A stretch of 64,000 bases of DNA from Brevibacterium limosum (GCF_011617705.1 NZ_CP050154.1:2728001-2792000), one strand, 5' to 3'. Shown: positions 35,092-45,261, numbered from the stretch's first letter. Program-made: numbers and translations. Notes: generated from the letters alone by a model not told the origin.

Positions 35092-36867
35092 ATGAGCAAC
35101 GGGAACGATCACCCCAATTTCCCGCCACCACCCAGCGAGCCTCCGGAGAGCGGCAGACCGAAGCCGGAGTCGGAGCCGCCGACGGATGAGGGCCTTCCGG
35201 ATTCGACTGACGCTGCAGGCGATGAGACTCCGTCCTCGGTGCCCGATGACCAGGCACCTCCATTGGGGGCTCCCGGTGACGATGCACCGTCACGCCCCAC
35301 GGTCGCCCCGGCTGCTTCTCAGCAGAACCAGCCGCCTCAGTATTCGAGACCCGGCGCCCAGAACGACCAGTCCTTCGGCCCCGGTCAGCAGAGCGGCTCG
35401 AATGCTCCGGGCGGCCCGCAGGCAGGTCCCTATCCCGGCTCGCAGTCCCAGAGCGGACAGTCCCAGAACGGTCAGTACCCGAACAGCCAGTACCAGAACC
35501 CGCCGCAGCCGAACGGCGGCTACCCCGGCGGTCAGCCCCAGGCTGGTCAGCAATCGGGCGGCCAGTACTCGAACTCGCCCTACCCCGGAGCTCAGAACCA
35601 GCCGGGCACTCCCTATCCCGGAGCCCAGAACCAACCCGGTCAGTACAACGCCGCGCACAACCAGTCCGGGCAGTACCAGACGGGGTCTGGCCCCAACACC
35701 AACCAGACCGGCTCCGGTCCGTCGCAGGCGATTCCGCAGCCGGCTCCGGCTCCGGGCTTCGCCGGCGCTCAGAGCAGCGCGACGCGTGCCGAGAATCGCC
35801 CCGGGAAGAAGAAGGGGAAGCTTCCCCTCCTCATCACCCTCGGTGCGGTCGCGCTCGTCATCATCCTCGTCCTCGTCGGTTTCTTCGTCATCGGCAGTGT
35901 GAATAAGAACAAATACGGGCCTGACAAGGTCGCCGAGGACTACGTGGCAGCCCTGAATAAGGGTGACTTCGCAGCCGCGGAGAAGATCGCTCCCTCAACA
36001 CGGCCGGAGGGCACGAACCTCGATCTGCTGCAGAAGGAATTCACCGATTCCTCCTCGGCGAAGATCGAGAAGGCCAAGGTCGAATCGTCGAAGACCGACG
36101 GAGACAAAGGAACCGTCGTCATCTCCTACGAACTCGACGGCAGCCCCTACAACGTCGAACTCTCCGCGAAGAAGGACGGCAAGCAGGATCTGTTCTTCGA
36201 CAAGTGGACGATGACCGGCCCCGACCTCAATGTCATCTCCCTCGATGTTCCCGCCGCCGACGGTCTCTCCGTCAACGGCACGGACTACAAGGCGAAGTCG
36301 GGGACCACCTCGTTCGCCGTCTACCCCGGCAGCTACGATTTCACGATCCCGAAGAGCAAGTGGGTCTCCGAGGCCTCCGATACGGCCAAGGTCAACTTCC
36401 CGAAAGCCTTCGCTCCTGGTGGGCAGCCGAACAAGGGACAGGTGGCGCCCACCACCCTCAACCTCGATCTGTCCCCGACGGGCGACTTCGACAAGGAAGT
36501 TCAGAAACAGGTCGAGAAGGAACTCAAGAAGTGCTTCGACAACAAGAGCATCGAACCGAAGTGCGACTTTATCAAGTACGACCCGACCGAGATTCCCGTC
36601 GGCGGTTCGGACAAGAAACTCGATGATTTGGCGAAGAAGGACACCGCCAAATGGGATATGAAGGAGATGCCCGAGGTGAAGGCCAGCTTCGGCACCGGAG
36701 ACACGAGCACCGGCTCCTTCTTCACCGACAAACCCGGCAAGTTCAACTTCTCCGTCGAAGGCAAGAAAGCCGGATCCTCGTACTTCTCCAACGGAAACTC
36801 ACTGTCGGTGTCCGGAAGTGTGAAGATCGACGGAGACAAGCTCACCGTCGAATTCTTCGACTTCTGA
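35092..36867 (+). CDS. Membrane-anchored protein with PGQ-rich N-terminus, NTF2-like/TcaA-like ectodomain
   Basis: This is a 591-residue protein. Residues 1-240 are disordered, with repeats rich in Pro, Gly, Gln, Asn, Tyr and Ser (units such as YPGGQ and QSGQYPN). One membrane helix follows (about 243-267) after a KKKGK stop signal, so the rest is outside. The ectodomain starts GPDKVAEDYVAALNKGDFAAAEKIAP, an NTF2-like/DUF4878 opening. Later modules include a VNGTDYKAKSGTTSFAVYPGSYDF stretch like TcaA-type domains. It has two Cys (KKCFDNKSIEPKCDF). The role is likely at the envelope; the function is unknown. Confidence 0.8.
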   Translation: MSNGNDHPNFPPPPSEPPESGRPKPESEPPTDEGLPDSTDAAGDETPSSVPDDQAPPLGAPGDDAPSRPTVAPAASQQNQPPQYSRPGAQNDQSFGPGQQSGSNAPGGPQAGPYPGSQSQSGQSQNGQYPNSQYQNPPQPNGGYPGGQPQAGQQSGGQYSNSPYPGAQNQPGTPYPGAQNQPGQYNAAHNQSGQYQTGSGPNTNQTGSGPSQAIPQPAPAPGFAGAQSSATRAENRPGKKKGKLPLLITLGAVALVIILVLVGFFVIGSVNKNKYGPDKVAEDYVAALNKGDFAAAEKIAPSTRPEGTNLDLLQKEFTDSSSAKIEKAKVESSKTDGDKGTVVISYELDGSPYNVELSAKKDGKQDLFFDKWTMTGPDLNVISLDVPAADGLSVNGTDYKAKSGTTSFAVYPGSYDFTIPKSKWVSEASDTAKVNFPKAFAPGGQPNKGQVAPTTLNLDLSPTGDFDKEVQKQVEKELKKCFDNKSIEPKCDFIKYDPTEIPVGGSDKKLDDLAKKDTAKWDMKEMPEVKASFGTGDTSTGSFFTDKPGKFNFSVEGKKAGSSYFSNGNSLSVSGSVKIDGDKLTVEFFDF

Positions 36868-36953
36868 TCCCGGTGTCCGCCGTCGGTGTTTTGATGACCT
36901 CGCCTCCCCCGAGGTGAGGCAGCACCCTCGACGAGGCGGCGCTGTCCGACGAG

Positions 36954-36996
36954 AGCGGGCCTGTGACGACCGATTCCCGGTCATCACAGGCCCGCT
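36954..36996. terminator. Bidirectional terminator hairpin
   Basis: A 19-bp stem with one mismatch and a 5-nt loop lies between the convergent 35.1-kb gene and the amidase gene. TTCTTCT follows on the plus strand. Confidence 0.75.
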
Positions 36997-37008
36997 GTCG
37001 TTCTTCTG

Positions 37009-38427
37009 TCAGCTCGTCACCGACCGTGTCGGCAGGTCGAGGTCGGCCGCGGCCTCGAACCACGTGCCGGCGGCCATGACGAGTTCGTCGGCGAAGCGTC
37101 GTCCTGCGATCTGCGCACCGATGGTCCGACCGTCGTCCATGAATCCGGCCAGCACCGTTGCCGCCGGCTGTTCGGACATGTTGAACGGCATCGTGAACCC
37201 GACATGCCCCATCGGTTCGTGCACCTGCGGGTACGGCATGGGCTGTTCGGCCGGGAATGCCGCATCCGGAGCCGTCGGCGAGATCACCAGGTCGAACTCG
37301 GCGGTGGCGGCGATCGTCCGACGCCGGATCTCCTGGACACTGTGATAGCAGCCCATCAGATCGACTCCGCTGGTGTCGGCCCCGTCCTGAGCCCACTGCT
37401 GGATATACGGCAGGATGAGCGCCTGCTCCTCGACGGGCAGTGCTTTGAGATCGGCCCACGACCGCACCCGCCAGAACAGGTCCATGTCACGGAGCAGATC
37501 ATCGTCGATGAACGGATCGAGCGTGACGACTTCGGCGCCGGCCGCTGAGAACCGGTCGGCCGCCTCGGTGATGGCCGAGCGCACCTGCGCATCGGCGGCG
37601 ACCCCGCACCCGGCGTCGAGCTGCAGACCGATGCGCAGTCCCCGCGGGTCGAATGCTCCCTTCGCGTCGCTGCCCGGCAGCGACTGTGCATCATCGGCGG
37701 CGAAGCGCGGCAGCCGCGAATAGTCGCGGTCGTCCGGGGCGGAGATGATGTCCATGCCGGCTTTGACATCGGCCATCGTCCGCGCGAGCGGTCCCGCACA
37801 CCTGCCCAGGTAGGGGGCGTCGAGCGGAACTCGGCCGAAGCTGGGTTTGAGTCCGGCCAGACCGAGCCAGGTGCACGGCAGGCGGATGGACCCGCCGATG
37901 TCGGAGCCGATGTGGATGGGTCCGTATCCGGCGGCGGCCGCAGCACCGGCACCGGCGCTCGAACCTCCGGTCGTCAGGCTCGGGTCCAGAGGTGAGCGGG
38001 TGATTCCGTGCAGGGAGGACACTCCGGATGAGAGCATTCCCCAGTCGGGCATCGTGGTCGACCCGAGGATGACTGCACCGGCTTCTTCGAGGCGCTGGGT
38101 GATCGGGGCGTCGTGCTCGGCCACCGGCATCTCCACCCAGGCGTGGCCGCTGGGCAGCGGGACTCCTCGGCGGGCGATGTTCTCCTTGATCGTCACCGGC
38201 ACACCGTCGAGGTCGCTCAGCGGTCGGCCCTCACGCCAACGTGCGGCGCTGGCCGCGGCGGCTTCCCGGGAGCGTTCGTCGTCGCGGTGGAACAGGGCGT
38301 TGATGATCGGTTCGCATTCGTCCATGCGATCCACGACCGCGGAGTGGACCTCGATCGGGTCGCAGTCTCCGCCCGCGAATGCGGCCGCCAGTTCGGCCGC
38401 ACTGTGGTCGGCAAGCGATGTGGTCAT
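37009..38427 (-). CDS. Amidase (amidase signature family)
   Basis: This is a 472-residue cytoplasmic hydrolase with the Ser-cisSer-Lys triad. Lys is in VPVTIKENIA, the Gly/Ser-rich region is TTGGSSAGAGAAAAAG, and the nucleophile is in SDIGGSIRLPC. The ATG at 38427 is preferred, after GAAAGGGCAG. It is the last gene of the peptide-type ABC operon, 52 bases after the ATPase. The pairing suggests that an amide or modified amino-acid compound is taken up and hydrolysed. The substrate is not identified. Confidence 0.93.
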   Translation of the reverse strand: MTTSLADHSAAELAAAFAGGDCDPIEVHSAVVDRMDECEPIINALFHRDDERSREAAAASAARWREGRPLSDLDGVPVTIKENIARRGVPLPSGHAWVEMPVAEHDAPITQRLEEAGAVILGSTTMPDWGMLSSGVSSLHGITRSPLDPSLTTGGSSAGAGAAAAAGYGPIHIGSDIGGSIRLPCTWLGLAGLKPSFGRVPLDAPYLGRCAGPLARTMADVKAGMDIISAPDDRDYSRLPRFAADDAQSLPGSDAKGAFDPRGLRIGLQLDAGCGVAADAQVRSAITEAADRFSAAGAEVVTLDPFIDDDLLRDMDLFWRVRSWADLKALPVEEQALILPYIQQWAQDGADTSGVDLMGCYHSVQEIRRRTIAATAEFDLVISPTAPDAAFPAEQPMPYPQVHEPMGHVGFTMPFNMSEQPAATVLAGFMDDGRTIGAQIAGRRFADELVMAAGTWFEAAADLDLPTRSVTS

Positions 38428-38479
38428 GTGCTGCCCTTTCTCTCGATGGTTCGTCGGTCCAAACGCACGCGGGCCGGGC

Positions 38480-40279
38480 CTATCCGGCGGCGAGCGCCTC
38501 GGCCAGGCTCGGGGTGGCGGCGATGAGACGCCGCGTGTACTCCTCCTGCGGGTTCGCGTAGATGTCGTCCGTCGCACCGGATTCGACGATCTGACCGCCC
38601 TTCATCACGATGACGTCGGAGCACAGGTGTCTGACGACGCCGAGGTCGTGGGAGACGAAGAGGAGGGTCAGCGCGTATTCGTCGACGAGGTCGGTGAGCA
38701 GGTTGAGCACCTGCGCGCGCACCGAGACGTCGAGGGCGGAGACCGGTTCGTCGGCGACGAGGATCTGCGGTCGGGTGACCAGGGCCCGGGCGATCGAGAT
38801 GCGCTGTCTCTGCCCGCCCGAGAACTGGTGCGGGTACCGACGCAGGGAGTCCGCATCGAGGTCGACGGCTGCGATCATCTCCTCGACCCGGGCGGTGCGT
38901 TCGTCCTTGTCGACTCCGGCGGCGATGAGCGGTTCGGCCACGGTATCAGCGATTCTCATCCGCGGGTCGAGCGAGGCGAACGGGTCTTGGAACACGATCT
39001 GCAGGTTCTCTCGCAGGCGGCGCAGAGCCTGCGAGCTCGCTGCCTCGACCCGGATGTCCCCGACGCGCACATGCCCGGTGGTCGGGCGGTCGAGGCCGGA
39101 GAGGATGTTCAGCAGAGTCGACTTCCCCGAGCCCGACTCCCCCACGATGCCCAGCCGTGCTCCGGCCGCAACCGTGAAGTCGATCCCGCCCAGAGCGGTG
39201 ACGTCCGAGCGTCTGCGCCCGAACAGTCCCCGTCCGCGGAAGACCCGGGTGACGTCCGAGACCTCGATGAGCGGTGCAGAATCGCGCTCCGAGGCGGCCC
39301 TGTCGTCGTCATCGTCCATCGGGTCCTCGACGGAGGTGCTGATGCCGTCCTCTCGAGTCGGCGCCGGCGATTCCTCCTGCTGGTCGGAGCCCTCCGACTC
39401 CCCTGCCGCCGAAGTCGGCTCTGCTCCCTCGACCTGCGGCCCCGAGTAGGCGAGCGCGGTCTTCAGCGTGAAGAGTCGTCCGCGGTCGTCGGTGGCCTCG
39501 AGATCCGAGGACGCAAGGAGTCCGCGCGTGTACTCGTGCTTCGGCGCGGTGAAGATCTCGTCGACGCTGCCGGTCTCGACGATGCGGCCGCGGTACATGA
39601 CGATGACCCGGTCGCAGACTCCGGCGACGACGGCGAGATCGTGGGTGATGAACAGCAGTCCCGCCTCCACTGCCGATACCCTGTCGGCGATGAGGTCGAG
39701 CATGTGCTTCTGCACGGTGACGTCGAGAGCGGTGGTGGGTTCGTCGCAGATGAGCAGCCTCGGCGAGTTGGCCAGAGCGATCGCGAGCATGACGCGCTGT
39801 CGCTGCCCGCCCGACATCTGGTGCGGGTAGGCGAATCGGGCGCTGTCCGGATCGGGCATGTGGACGTCGCCGAGCAGTTCGCGTACGCGCGCCGGGATCT
39901 GCCCCCGCGGCACCTTGCCGTGGATGCGCAGGACTTCGGCGATCTGGTCGCCGATGCGCATGAGTGGGTTGAGTGCGCTCATGGGTTCCTGGAACACCAT
40001 GGATACGATGTCCGAACGCAGCCCGGCCAGGGTCTTCTCGTTCGCCTCGAGCAGGTTCCCGGAATGTCCCTGCAGGTGCATCTGCCCTCGGGCATGCAGC
40101 TCTTCGGGCAGCAGGCCCATCACGGACTGCGCGGTCAGAGATTTGCCGGAGCCGGATTCGCCGATGAGTCCGACCCGCTCCCCGGGTGCGAGGCTGAGGC
40201 TGATGTCGTGGAGCACCGGTGCGCTTGCACCGGCAGGGGTGATGGTGAGATCACGGACCTCGAGCAGGTTCTCAGGCAC
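38480..40279 (-). CDS. Fused dual-ATPase of oligopeptide/dipeptide ABC transporter (DppDF-like)
   Basis: This is a 599-residue cytoplasmic protein with two complete nucleotide-binding domains. The first has GLIGESGSGKSLTAQS, MSGGQRQRVMLA and LLICDEPTTALD; the second has GIVGESGSGKSTLLN, FSGGQRQRISIARAL and ILVADEPVSALD. They are joined by an acidic linker of about 60 residues (many Glu, Asp, Ser). In many bacteria these are separate DppD and DppF proteins; here they are fused. The GTG at 40279 is read from the end of the permease gene, overlapping it by 8 bases. Confidence 0.93.
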   Translation of the reverse strand: MPENLLEVRDLTITPAGASAPVLHDISLSLAPGERVGLIGESGSGKSLTAQSVMGLLPEELHARGQMHLQGHSGNLLEANEKTLAGLRSDIVSMVFQEPMSALNPLMRIGDQIAEVLRIHGKVPRGQIPARVRELLGDVHMPDPDSARFAYPHQMSGGQRQRVMLAIALANSPRLLICDEPTTALDVTVQKHMLDLIADRVSAVEAGLLFITHDLAVVAGVCDRVIVMYRGRIVETGSVDEIFTAPKHEYTRGLLASSDLEATDDRGRLFTLKTALAYSGPQVEGAEPTSAAGESEGSDQQEESPAPTREDGISTSVEDPMDDDDDRAASERDSAPLIEVSDVTRVFRGRGLFGRRRSDVTALGGIDFTVAAGARLGIVGESGSGKSTLLNILSGLDRPTTGHVRVGDIRVEAASSQALRRLRENLQIVFQDPFASLDPRMRIADTVAEPLIAAGVDKDERTARVEEMIAAVDLDADSLRRYPHQFSGGQRQRISIARALVTRPQILVADEPVSALDVSVRAQVLNLLTDLVDEYALTLLFVSHDLGVVRHLCSDVIVMKGGQIVESGATDDIYANPQEEYTRRLIAATPSLAEALAAG

Positions 40280-41210
40280 CTCTGGCCTCCATCTTCGGGT
40301 CGAACCGGTCACGCAGCCCATCGCCCAAGAGGTTGAATCCGAGCACCGCGAGCGCAATGAACACTCCCGGCCACAGTGCGAGTTCGGGGTGGGCGGACAG
40401 GTACTGCTGGGACTCCTGGAGCATCCGACCCCACGACGGGGTCGGGGCTTGGGTGCCGAGTCCGAGGAAGGACAGCCCCGCCTCGGCGAGGACGGAGATC
40501 GCGAACGCCACGGAGGCCTGGACGATGACCATTCCGGCGATGTTCGGCAGCACATGGACGACTGCGACGGCCGGGACCCGACGGTTCGAGGCCCGGGCGG
40601 CGCGCACGTATTCGGAGCCGAGGACCTGCAGCGTCCCGGACCTCGCGACTCGGGCGAACCCGGGGATCGCGGCGATGCCGACGGCGACCATCGCCGGCCC
40701 CGTCCCCGGTGAGTAGACGGCGGCGAAGATGATCGCCAGCAGCAGGGCGGGGAAGGCGAGGAGGATGTCGTTGGCGCGCATGATCACCGCGTCGATCCAC
40801 ATCCCCCACGTCTGCTTCGCGAAGAACGCGGAGATGATCCCGATCGGGGTGCCGATGAGCAGGGCGATGCCGACGGCGACGACCCCGACGAGCAGCGTGA
40901 TCCGTGCCCCGACCATCACCCAGGTCAGCGTGTCCCGACCGAAGGTGTCGGTGCCGAACGGATGGGCGAGACTGCCGTTCTGGAGACGGGCGGCAGGATC
41001 GATGGCGTTCGGATCGTACGGGGTCCACACGAAGGAGACGAGGGCGAGCCCGACGATGAGGACGACGAGTGCCGAACCGATGATCATGGACGCGTTCGCC
41101 CGTCGTCCGCCCTTGTGGGGCCGGGCCGTTCCGCCCGTCGCCGAGGCGGTCGTGCCGTTCACGTCGACGCGATCGCGGGGGTTCGGGGCACCGGTCGAGG
41201 TCGGGTTCAT
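40272..41210 (-). CDS. ABC transporter permease (DppC/OppC-like)
   Basis: This is a 312-residue inner-membrane permease. After a 40-residue basic N-terminus there are about six membrane segments (from about residue 42). A DppC-type N-terminal region with HPFGTDTFGRDTLTWVMVGARI is present. The EAA loop for ATPase coupling is RVARSGTLQVLGSEYVRAAR, and AGLSFLGLGTQAPTPSWG is typical of the C subunit. The ATG overlaps the DppB stop by 4 bases. An upstream reading frame into dppB is not coding. Confidence 0.93.
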   Translation of the reverse strand: MNPTSTGAPNPRDRVDVNGTTASATGGTARPHKGGRRANASMIIGSALVVLIVGLALVSFVWTPYDPNAIDPAARLQNGSLAHPFGTDTFGRDTLTWVMVGARITLLVGVVAVGIALLIGTPIGIISAFFAKQTWGMWIDAVIMRANDILLAFPALLLAIIFAAVYSPGTGPAMVAVGIAAIPGFARVARSGTLQVLGSEYVRAARASNRRVPAVAVVHVLPNIAGMVIVQASVAFAISVLAEAGLSFLGLGTQAPTPSWGRMLQESQQYLSAHPELALWPGVFIALAVLGFNLLGDGLRDRFDPKMEARGA

Positions 41211-42154
41211 GCGGCGTTCCTGATGCGTGGGTCGACGACGGGCACGAGGATGTCGACGATGAGGTTGATGATGAGCACGAGCAGGACGAGGACCATGACG
41301 ATGCCCTGGACGGCAACGAGGTCGCGGTTGGCCACGGCGCGGACGAGTTCGGAGCCGATTCCGGGCAGAACGAAGATCTGTTCGATGATCACGGCTCCGA
41401 CCAGCAGGGTGGCCAACTGGACTCCGGCGACGGTGATGACAGGGATCGCCGCATTGCGCAGTCCGTGCACGAACAGTGCCTTCGTCCTGGTCAGTCCCTT
41501 GGCGCGGGCGGTGCGGATATAGTCTTCCCGCATCACGTCGAGCACGGCCGAGCGGACGTAGCGGGTGAGGATCGCCGCCTGCACGAGCGCCAGCGACACG
41601 ACCGGCAGGACGAGGCGGAGCAGGAAGCCGCCGAGGCCTTCGATCGGGGCCATCCAGCCTTGGGACGGGAACCATCCGAGGGTCAGCGAGAAGATGATGA
41701 CGAGGATGATCGCGGCCAGGAAGTTCGGGATCGCGATGCCGACCTGGCTGATCGCCGAGATCGTCACACCGATCCAGTTGCGCTGCTCGAGGGCGGCGAA
41801 GGTGCCCAGGGGCACAGCGATGAGGATGGATAGGACGATGGCGGCGACGACGAGGATCGCGGTGACCTGGACGCTGTCGATGATGACGGGAGTGATCTCG
41901 GCGCCGGTGACGTAGGAGGTGCCGAAGTCTCCGGTGAGCATTCCCCCCATCCAGTCGAAGTAGCGGATGAGCGGCGGCCGATCGAGCCCGTACTGGGCTT
42001 CGAGTGCCGCCACCGCCTCCGGGGTGGCGTTCGTTCCCAGTGCCACCTGTGCCGCATTGCCCGGCAGCAGGCTCATCAGGGCGAACACCACCACCGAGGC
42101 GACGAGGAGGGACAGCGCGAACTGGATCGCACGGCTGATCGCGTAGGTGAGCAT
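41207..42154 (-). CDS. ABC transporter permease (DppB/OppB-like)
   Basis: This is a 315-residue permease with six predicted membrane segments. It shows the B-subunit features: MLTYAISRAIQFALSLLVAS at the start, LPGNAAQVALG, then YGLDRPPLIRYFDWMGGML and GDFGTSYVTG. The EAA loop is VLDVMREDYIRTARAKGL. It pairs with the DppC-like protein to form the channel. It overlaps the next gene by 4 bases and follows the substrate-binding gene by 12 bases. Confidence 0.94.
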   Translation of the reverse strand: MLTYAISRAIQFALSLLVASVVVFALMSLLPGNAAQVALGTNATPEAVAALEAQYGLDRPPLIRYFDWMGGMLTGDFGTSYVTGAEITPVIIDSVQVTAILVVAAIVLSILIAVPLGTFAALEQRNWIGVTISAISQVGIAIPNFLAAIILVIIFSLTLGWFPSQGWMAPIEGLGGFLLRLVLPVVSLALVQAAILTRYVRSAVLDVMREDYIRTARAKGLTRTKALFVHGLRNAAIPVITVAGVQLATLLVGAVIIEQIFVLPGIGSELVRAVANRDLVAVQGIVMVLVLLVLIINLIVDILVPVVDPRIRNAA

Positions 42155-42166
42155 GGACGTGTGCGG

Positions 42167-43672
42167 TCAGGCCCAGGCGAGGTCGGCGATCTTGAACGCG
42201 TCGGAGACCCGATTGGCGGGGATCCCCTCGATATCGGACTTGGCGATGACGAGGTTCGGGAACAGGAACAGGAAGTCCGAGGCGGCATCCTCGGTGATCG
42301 TCCTCGCGATCTCCTTCATCCCCGAGATGTACTCCTCTTCCGTGCCGGTATCGGCCTTCTCCGCGATCTTCTTGATCGTCGAGTCGTCGTAGCCGATGTA
42401 GTAGTCCTCGGAGAACACGGTGAGGATATCGCGCGGTTCGGCGTGGTTGATGACCGACATGTCGAAATCGTGTTCGGTGAACGTCTTGTCCAGCCACACG
42501 GCCGGAAACTCCTGAGTCGAGATCTTCGCCTTCAGCCCGACCTCTTCGAGCTGGGCGGAGACGATTTCGGAGATCGCTTTCGCATAGGGCAGGTTCGGCA
42601 CGGTGAAGGAGAACTCCTCGCCCTTGATTCCGGCCTCGTCGACGAGCTGCTTGGCCTTCTTCGGGTCGTACGTCCATACCCCGGTGAGATCTTCGTAGTA
42701 CGGGTCGGTCGGGGGCACCATCGAGCCGATGAGTTCGCCGTAGCCCGCCCATGCGGTGTCGAGGACGGCCTTGCGGTCGATCGCGTGCATCACGGCTTCG
42801 CGGGCCTTCTTGTCTTTGAAGATGCCCTCGGCGTTGTTCATCGACAGCACCACTTCGCCGTTCGTGGTGCCGGAGACGATCTGATAGTCGTCGCTTTGGA
42901 ACTCTCCGGCCAATTCGGGTGCCTGGAGGTTGGAGACGAGATCGATCTCTCCGGACTTCAGGGCGTTCGACGCCGAGACCGCGTCCTTGAAGTATTTGAA
43001 CTGGACCGTGCTCAAAGACGGCTTCTCGCCCCAGTAGTCGTCCCGGGCGGCGAAGTCGATGGACTGTCCGCGCGTGAACTTCTCGATCTCGAAGGGCCCG
43101 GTGCCGATGGCTTCGTTCGCCAGGTCCGTGGTTCCCTCGGTGTCGAAGACGGCGCCGACGAGGCTGGTGAGATTGAACAGCCAGGTGTTCGACGGCTTCT
43201 TCAGTTCGATCGTGACGGTGGAATCGTCCGGGGTCTCGATGGACTCGACGATATCCATCTTCGACTTCAGCGCGTTCTTCCAATCCTTCTGCACTCGTTC
43301 ATAGGAGTACTTCACGTCTTCGCTGGTGAAGTCCGCACCGTTGGAGAACTTCACACCTTCCTGGAGTTCGAAGGTGTAGGTCTTGCGGTCATCGGACAGC
43401 GACCAGTCCTCGGCCAGGGCGGGCTGGATCTCACCTTCGTCGTCCAGGCGGACAAGCGATTCGTAGACGTTCTCCATCAGCGCTTCGGGAATGGCGACTC
43501 CCGAGGTGGAGGTGAAGTCGAGATTGACGGGTTCGGCGGTGAACGCGATGGTCATCGAGTCCTTCTTCTGCGCATCGCCTCCGGTGTCGGAGGCTCCGGC
43601 CGAACAGCCCGTGATCAGCAGGCTTGTGGCGGCCGCTGCCGCCACCCACGTCATGATGCCCGGAGTCTTCAT
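42167..43672 (-). CDS. Extracellular solute-binding lipoprotein of peptide ABC transporter
   Basis: This is a 501-residue family-5 solute-binding protein. The lipobox is in AATSLLITGCSAG (Cys at about residue 23). The mature part has the SBP_bac_5 pattern: ALMENVYESLVRLDDEGEIQPALAEDWSL, TYTFELQEGVKFSNG and GTGPFEIEKFTRG. GAGGAGAACA precedes the ATG at 43672, so the longer N-terminal frame is rejected. It captures substrate outside the membrane and hands it to the permeases. It heads the five-gene operon. Confidence 0.94.
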   Translation of the reverse strand: MKTPGIMTWVAAAAATSLLITGCSAGASDTGGDAQKKDSMTIAFTAEPVNLDFTSTSGVAIPEALMENVYESLVRLDDEGEIQPALAEDWSLSDDRKTYTFELQEGVKFSNGADFTSEDVKYSYERVQKDWKNALKSKMDIVESIETPDDSTVTIELKKPSNTWLFNLTSLVGAVFDTEGTTDLANEAIGTGPFEIEKFTRGQSIDFAARDDYWGEKPSLSTVQFKYFKDAVSASNALKSGEIDLVSNLQAPELAGEFQSDDYQIVSGTTNGEVVLSMNNAEGIFKDKKAREAVMHAIDRKAVLDTAWAGYGELIGSMVPPTDPYYEDLTGVWTYDPKKAKQLVDEAGIKGEEFSFTVPNLPYAKAISEIVSAQLEEVGLKAKISTQEFPAVWLDKTFTEHDFDMSVINHAEPRDILTVFSEDYYIGYDDSTIKKIAEKADTGTEEEYISGMKEIARTITEDAASDFLFLFPNLVIAKSDIEGIPANRVSDAFKIADLAWA

Positions 43673-43798
43673 TGTTCTCCTCGATTTCGCCGACCACGAA
43701 GAGGGTCGTTCGCCAACACTCAAGCATCGTCAGTGTATCCGAAGTTCTCAGCTGGTGAGGCGGCTGTGTTCAGATGCCGGGCGTCTCGAGCAGACCGT

Positions 43799-44404
43799 TC
43801 AGAGGTTCGGCTCGTCGGCGAGGATCGCGGCCAGTGCGTCGAAGGCGATCCGGCGGTGGGAGCGGGAGTTCTTCTCCTCGGCGCTCATCTCTGCGGCGCT
43901 GAGCTCCGAGCCGTCGGGGACGAAGATCGGGTCGTATCCGAAGCCGTTCCCGCCCTTGGGTTCGGTGGCCAGCCGCCCGGGCATCACGCCCTCGGCGGTG
44001 AACTCGCGACCGTCGGCGGTCACAGCGGCAGCTGCGCAGCGGAACTGTGCTCCGCGGTGTTCGGCCGCGATATCGCCCAGCTGGGCGAGCAGGAGTTCGA
44101 GGTTCGCCCGGTCGTCGCCGTGTCGGCCGGCCCAGCGGGCGGAGAAGATCCCCGGTGCACCGCCGAGGACGTCGACGCTGATGCCCGAGTCGTCGGCGAT
44201 GGCGGTGTGCCCGGTCGCGGCGGTCGCGGCACGCGCCTTGATGAGGGCGTTCTCGGTGAACGTGATTCCGGTTTCGGCGACATCGCCGAGTCCCGCCTCG
44301 GCGGCGGTGAGCACCTGGGTGTCTGCACCGAGGACGGGGCCGAGGATGGTCAGCAGCTCCCGCTTCTTGCCCTCATTGTGAGTGGCGAGGACGAAGGTGG
44401 TCAT
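43799..44404 (-). CDS. rdgB: Non-canonical purine NTP pyrophosphatase (RdgB/HAM1)
   Basis: RdgB removes ITP, dITP and XTP from the nucleotide pool. The 201-residue protein opens [18 protein letters not shown], has [18 protein letters not shown] with the catalytic Asp, [23 protein letters not shown] and [11 protein letters not shown]. It overlaps rph by 4 bases (ATGA). The order rph-rdgB is conserved in actinobacteria. The gene is the end of the operon. Confidence 0.95.
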   Translation of the reverse strand: MTTFVLATHNEGKKRELLTILGPVLGADTQVLTAAEAGLGDVAETGITFTENALIKARAATAATGHTAIADDSGISVDVLGGAPGIFSARWAGRHGDDRANLELLLAQLGDIAAEHRGAQFRCAAAAVTADGREFTAEGVMPGRLATEPKGGNGFGYDPIFVPDGSELSAAEMSAEEKNSRSHRRIAFDALAAILADEPNL

Positions 44405-45123
44405 CCTGCGAGCACCTCGGACTGGATGCGGGTGAGTTCGGTGCAGCCGTGAGCGGCGAGGTCGAGCAGCTTGCCGAGCTCATCGCGGTCGAAAGGTGCT
44501 CCCTCGGCGGTGCCCTGGACTTCGATGAACTTTCCGGAACCGGTCATGACGACGTTCATATCGGTTTCGGCACGCGAGTCCTCGACATAGGGCAGGTCGA
44601 GGAGGGGCTGTCCGTCGATGATGCCGACGCTGACGGCCGACAGCGAGTCGATGATCGGCTGGTGGGCGGCGGGGATGAGCCCGGTCGAGCGTCCCTTGTC
44701 GATGGCCTTCGCCAGGGCCACATAGGCTCCGGTGATCGAGGCCGTGCGGGTGCCGCCGTCGGCTTGGAGGACGTCGCAGTCGAGGACGAGGGTGTTCTCG
44801 CCGAGCTTGTCCATGTCGATGACCGCGCGCAGGCTGCGGCCGATGAGGCGGGAGATCTCGTGGGTGCGTCCGCCCTGTTTGCCTTTCACGGACTCACGGG
44901 TGCTGCGGGAATCTGTGGCCCGCGGCAGCATGGCGTATTCGGCGGTGACCCATCCGCGGCCCTGGCCCTTGAGCCAGCGCGGCACGCCTTCGGTCAGCGA
45001 GGCCGCGCAGAGGACGCGGGTGTTGCCGAATTCCACGAGTGCGGAACCTTCGGCGGTGTTGATCCAGTCCGGGGTGATCCTGACTTCACGGAGTTCGTCT
45101 GCTGCACGGCCGTCTGCTCGCAC
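44401..45123 (-). CDS. rph: Ribonuclease PH
   Basis: RNase PH trims the 3' ends of tRNA precursors by phosphorolysis. The 240-residue protein has [15 protein letters not shown] at the N-terminus, [31 protein letters not shown] and the phosphate-binding [12 protein letters not shown] region. [23 protein letters not shown] follows. GTG at 45123 has AAAGAGG upstream. The 140-base gap to the MBL gene upstream may hold a separate promoter. Confidence 0.96.
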   Translation of the reverse strand: MRADGRAADELREVRITPDWINTAEGSALVEFGNTRVLCAASLTEGVPRWLKGQGRGWVTAEYAMLPRATDSRSTRESVKGKQGGRTHEISRLIGRSLRAVIDMDKLGENTLVLDCDVLQADGGTRTASITGAYVALAKAIDKGRSTGLIPAAHQPIIDSLSAVSVGIIDGQPLLDLPYVEDSRAETDMNVVMTGSGKFIEVQGTAEGAPFDRDELGKLLDLAAHGCTELTRIQSEVLAG

Positions 45124-45261
45124 TGTCTGCCTCTTTCGTCTCGGTGTAGCTGGTTCCTGTGGGCTGCCCGTGTCTCGGACCGTCGGCGGACCTGGGTCGT
45201 CGACGCCCTGCTGGTTGTTCGGTTGTCTGGTCGGGGGTGCGTGTCGGTCGGCGGAGCCGGT

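Noticed and set aside
41211..43283. Upstream extension of the DppC-like frame to 1003 residues
   Set aside because: It runs through the dppB and binding-protein genes in a wrong frame, is Arg/His/Pro-rich, and the true ATG at 41210 has the usual 4-base overlap.
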